Both the position numbers and the translations under genes were made by a program. Shown piece after piece: positions 63,554-64,000 of a DNA stretch of 64,000 bases. Each line of letters opens with the position of its first letter. Position 1 is the stretch's first letter. The notes beneath the pieces were generated by a model that did not search any database, was not told the DNA's origin, and saw nothing but the letters and a program-made list of their open reading frames with translations. The stretch comes from JAQVIJ01 sp041287365 (GTDB lineage Bacteria; Desulfobacterota; Dissulfuribacteria; Dissulfuribacterales; DYLC01), in the NCBI GenBank assembly GCA_041287365.1, contig JBEULL010000004.1:124001-188000 (forward strand), in the 5' to 3' direction.

Positions 63554-63589
63554 CCCTTGGCAGACGGCATTACTGCCATCCACCAAGGG
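63554..63589 (-). terminator. Stem-loop after fliC
   Basis: CCCTTGG and CCAAGGG, with an inner GGCA/TGCC pair, form a hairpin in the spacer between fliC and fliD. It may cut back fliD transcription relative to fliC. Confidence 0.45.
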
Positions 63590-63608
63590 GTTGAATGTTT
63601 AAGTCAGT

Positions 63609-64000
63609 TTATTGAAGCAGTCTCATCACGTTCTGAGAGCTGGCATTGGCCTGAGCCATTGCAAATGTGCCGGCCTGCATCAATATCTGCATCTTCGAGA
63701 AGTTGGACGACTCTTCAGCGAAGTCCACGTCACGGATCTGGCTTTCAGCCGAGGTCACGTTCAGTCTCGTGGTGGTGAGGTTGGCCGCGGTGCTGGTGAG
63801 CTGATTTTGCACAGAACCCAGATCCGCCTTCACCTTGTTGATGGCCACTATAGCCGCCTCCACTATGGAGATGCCCTTTTGCGCACCTTCTTGGGATGTT
63901 ACGTCGATGTCAGAAAGCCGTTGCTTGGTGACATTTTCCAAGGCAGTGGTGGCTGTGGAACCTGTGGAAGAGGTGGCTGTGGGTGCCAAGATACTGCCAC
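63609..64000 (-). CDS. fliC: Flagellin, C-terminal part (5' end outside window)
   Basis: The frame is open to the window edge. The visible C-terminus is the typical D1/D0 region of flagellin: AINKVKADLGSVQNQLTSTAANL, SAESQIRDVDFAEESSNFSKMQIL and the last helix AGTFAMAQANASSQNVMRLLQ. It is the main filament subunit and the first gene of the block; the following order is fliD, fliS, fliT-like, flaG, flaG. Confidence 0.95.
   Translation of the reverse strand, partial: GSILAPTATSSTGSTATTALENVTKQRLSDIDVTSQEGAQKGISIVEAAIVAINKVKADLGSVQNQLTSTAANLTTTRLNVTSAESQIRDVDFAEESSNFSKMQILMQAGTFAMAQANASSQNVMRLLQ

Overview
The window looks like a chromosomal segment of an anaerobic, flagellated, hydrogen-oxidising Gram-negative bacterium of the Desulfobacterota (former Deltaproteobacteria). 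The support is a complete outer-membrane and lipid A gene set (bamA, lolD, lpxD, fabZ), polar-type flagellar genes, a periplasmic Tat-exported [NiFe] hydrogenase with a cytochrome b subunit, anaerobic-type corrin genes, an NrfD-type quinone-interacting membrane protein and a two-Cys-rich MerR regulator. The lineage is inferred from protein style and gene order; no rRNA is present to fix it.

Layout. 1-7.7 kb: 3' part of cheA, mazG, a small unknown gene, then a GT2 / flippase-like / GT39 trio that probably makes and uses a polyprenyl-linked sugar. 7.8-8.6 kb: a TetR regulator with a perfect 26-bp palindrome in its promoter region. 8.7-12.4 kb (minus): recA-alaS, divergent from holA. 13.70-13.84 kb: a MITE-like element with 17-bp terminal inverted repeats. 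13.9-25.0 kb (minus): a long run of radical SAM protein, rng, hisC, DUF134, lolD, bamA, lpxD, fabZ, cbiL, cbiD. 25.0-37.2 kb (plus): a housekeeping run of dprA, topA, DUF2156, yebC, ruvCAB, a Lon-like protease with a degenerate P-loop, a proline peptidase and tatC.

37.2-48.3 kb is the accessory part. It holds an orphan NrfD-type membrane protein preceded by a 39-residue small ORF and followed by a Cys-rich MerR regulator, an unknown minus-strand gene, and then an about 7-kb cluster: a secreted protein of three 36-residue repeats, a second small secreted protein, and at least five CsgG/FlgT-like envelope proteins plus a small FxLYD-like protein. I read this as a candidate curli-like (CsgG-type) export or surface-fibre system not matching any named operon I know. 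Many of its genes carry +1 frameshifts in homopolymer runs, so it is either decaying, phase-variable or affected by base-calling errors.

48.4-52.0 kb: hydrogenase small subunit, large subunit and cytochrome b, behind a promoter with a palindrome over its -35 box. 52.0-56 kb: tRNA-Ser(GGA), the 4.5S SRP RNA, then nadE and mnmG on the minus strand. 56-60 kb: a frameshifted prenyltransferase-repeat protein, an SH3/DUF6515 secreted protein, a DUF3782 nuclease-like protein and a GT4 glycosyltransferase. 60.2-64 kb (minus): the late flagellar block fliC (cut by the window end), fliD, fliS, a fliT-like gene and two tandem flaG genes.
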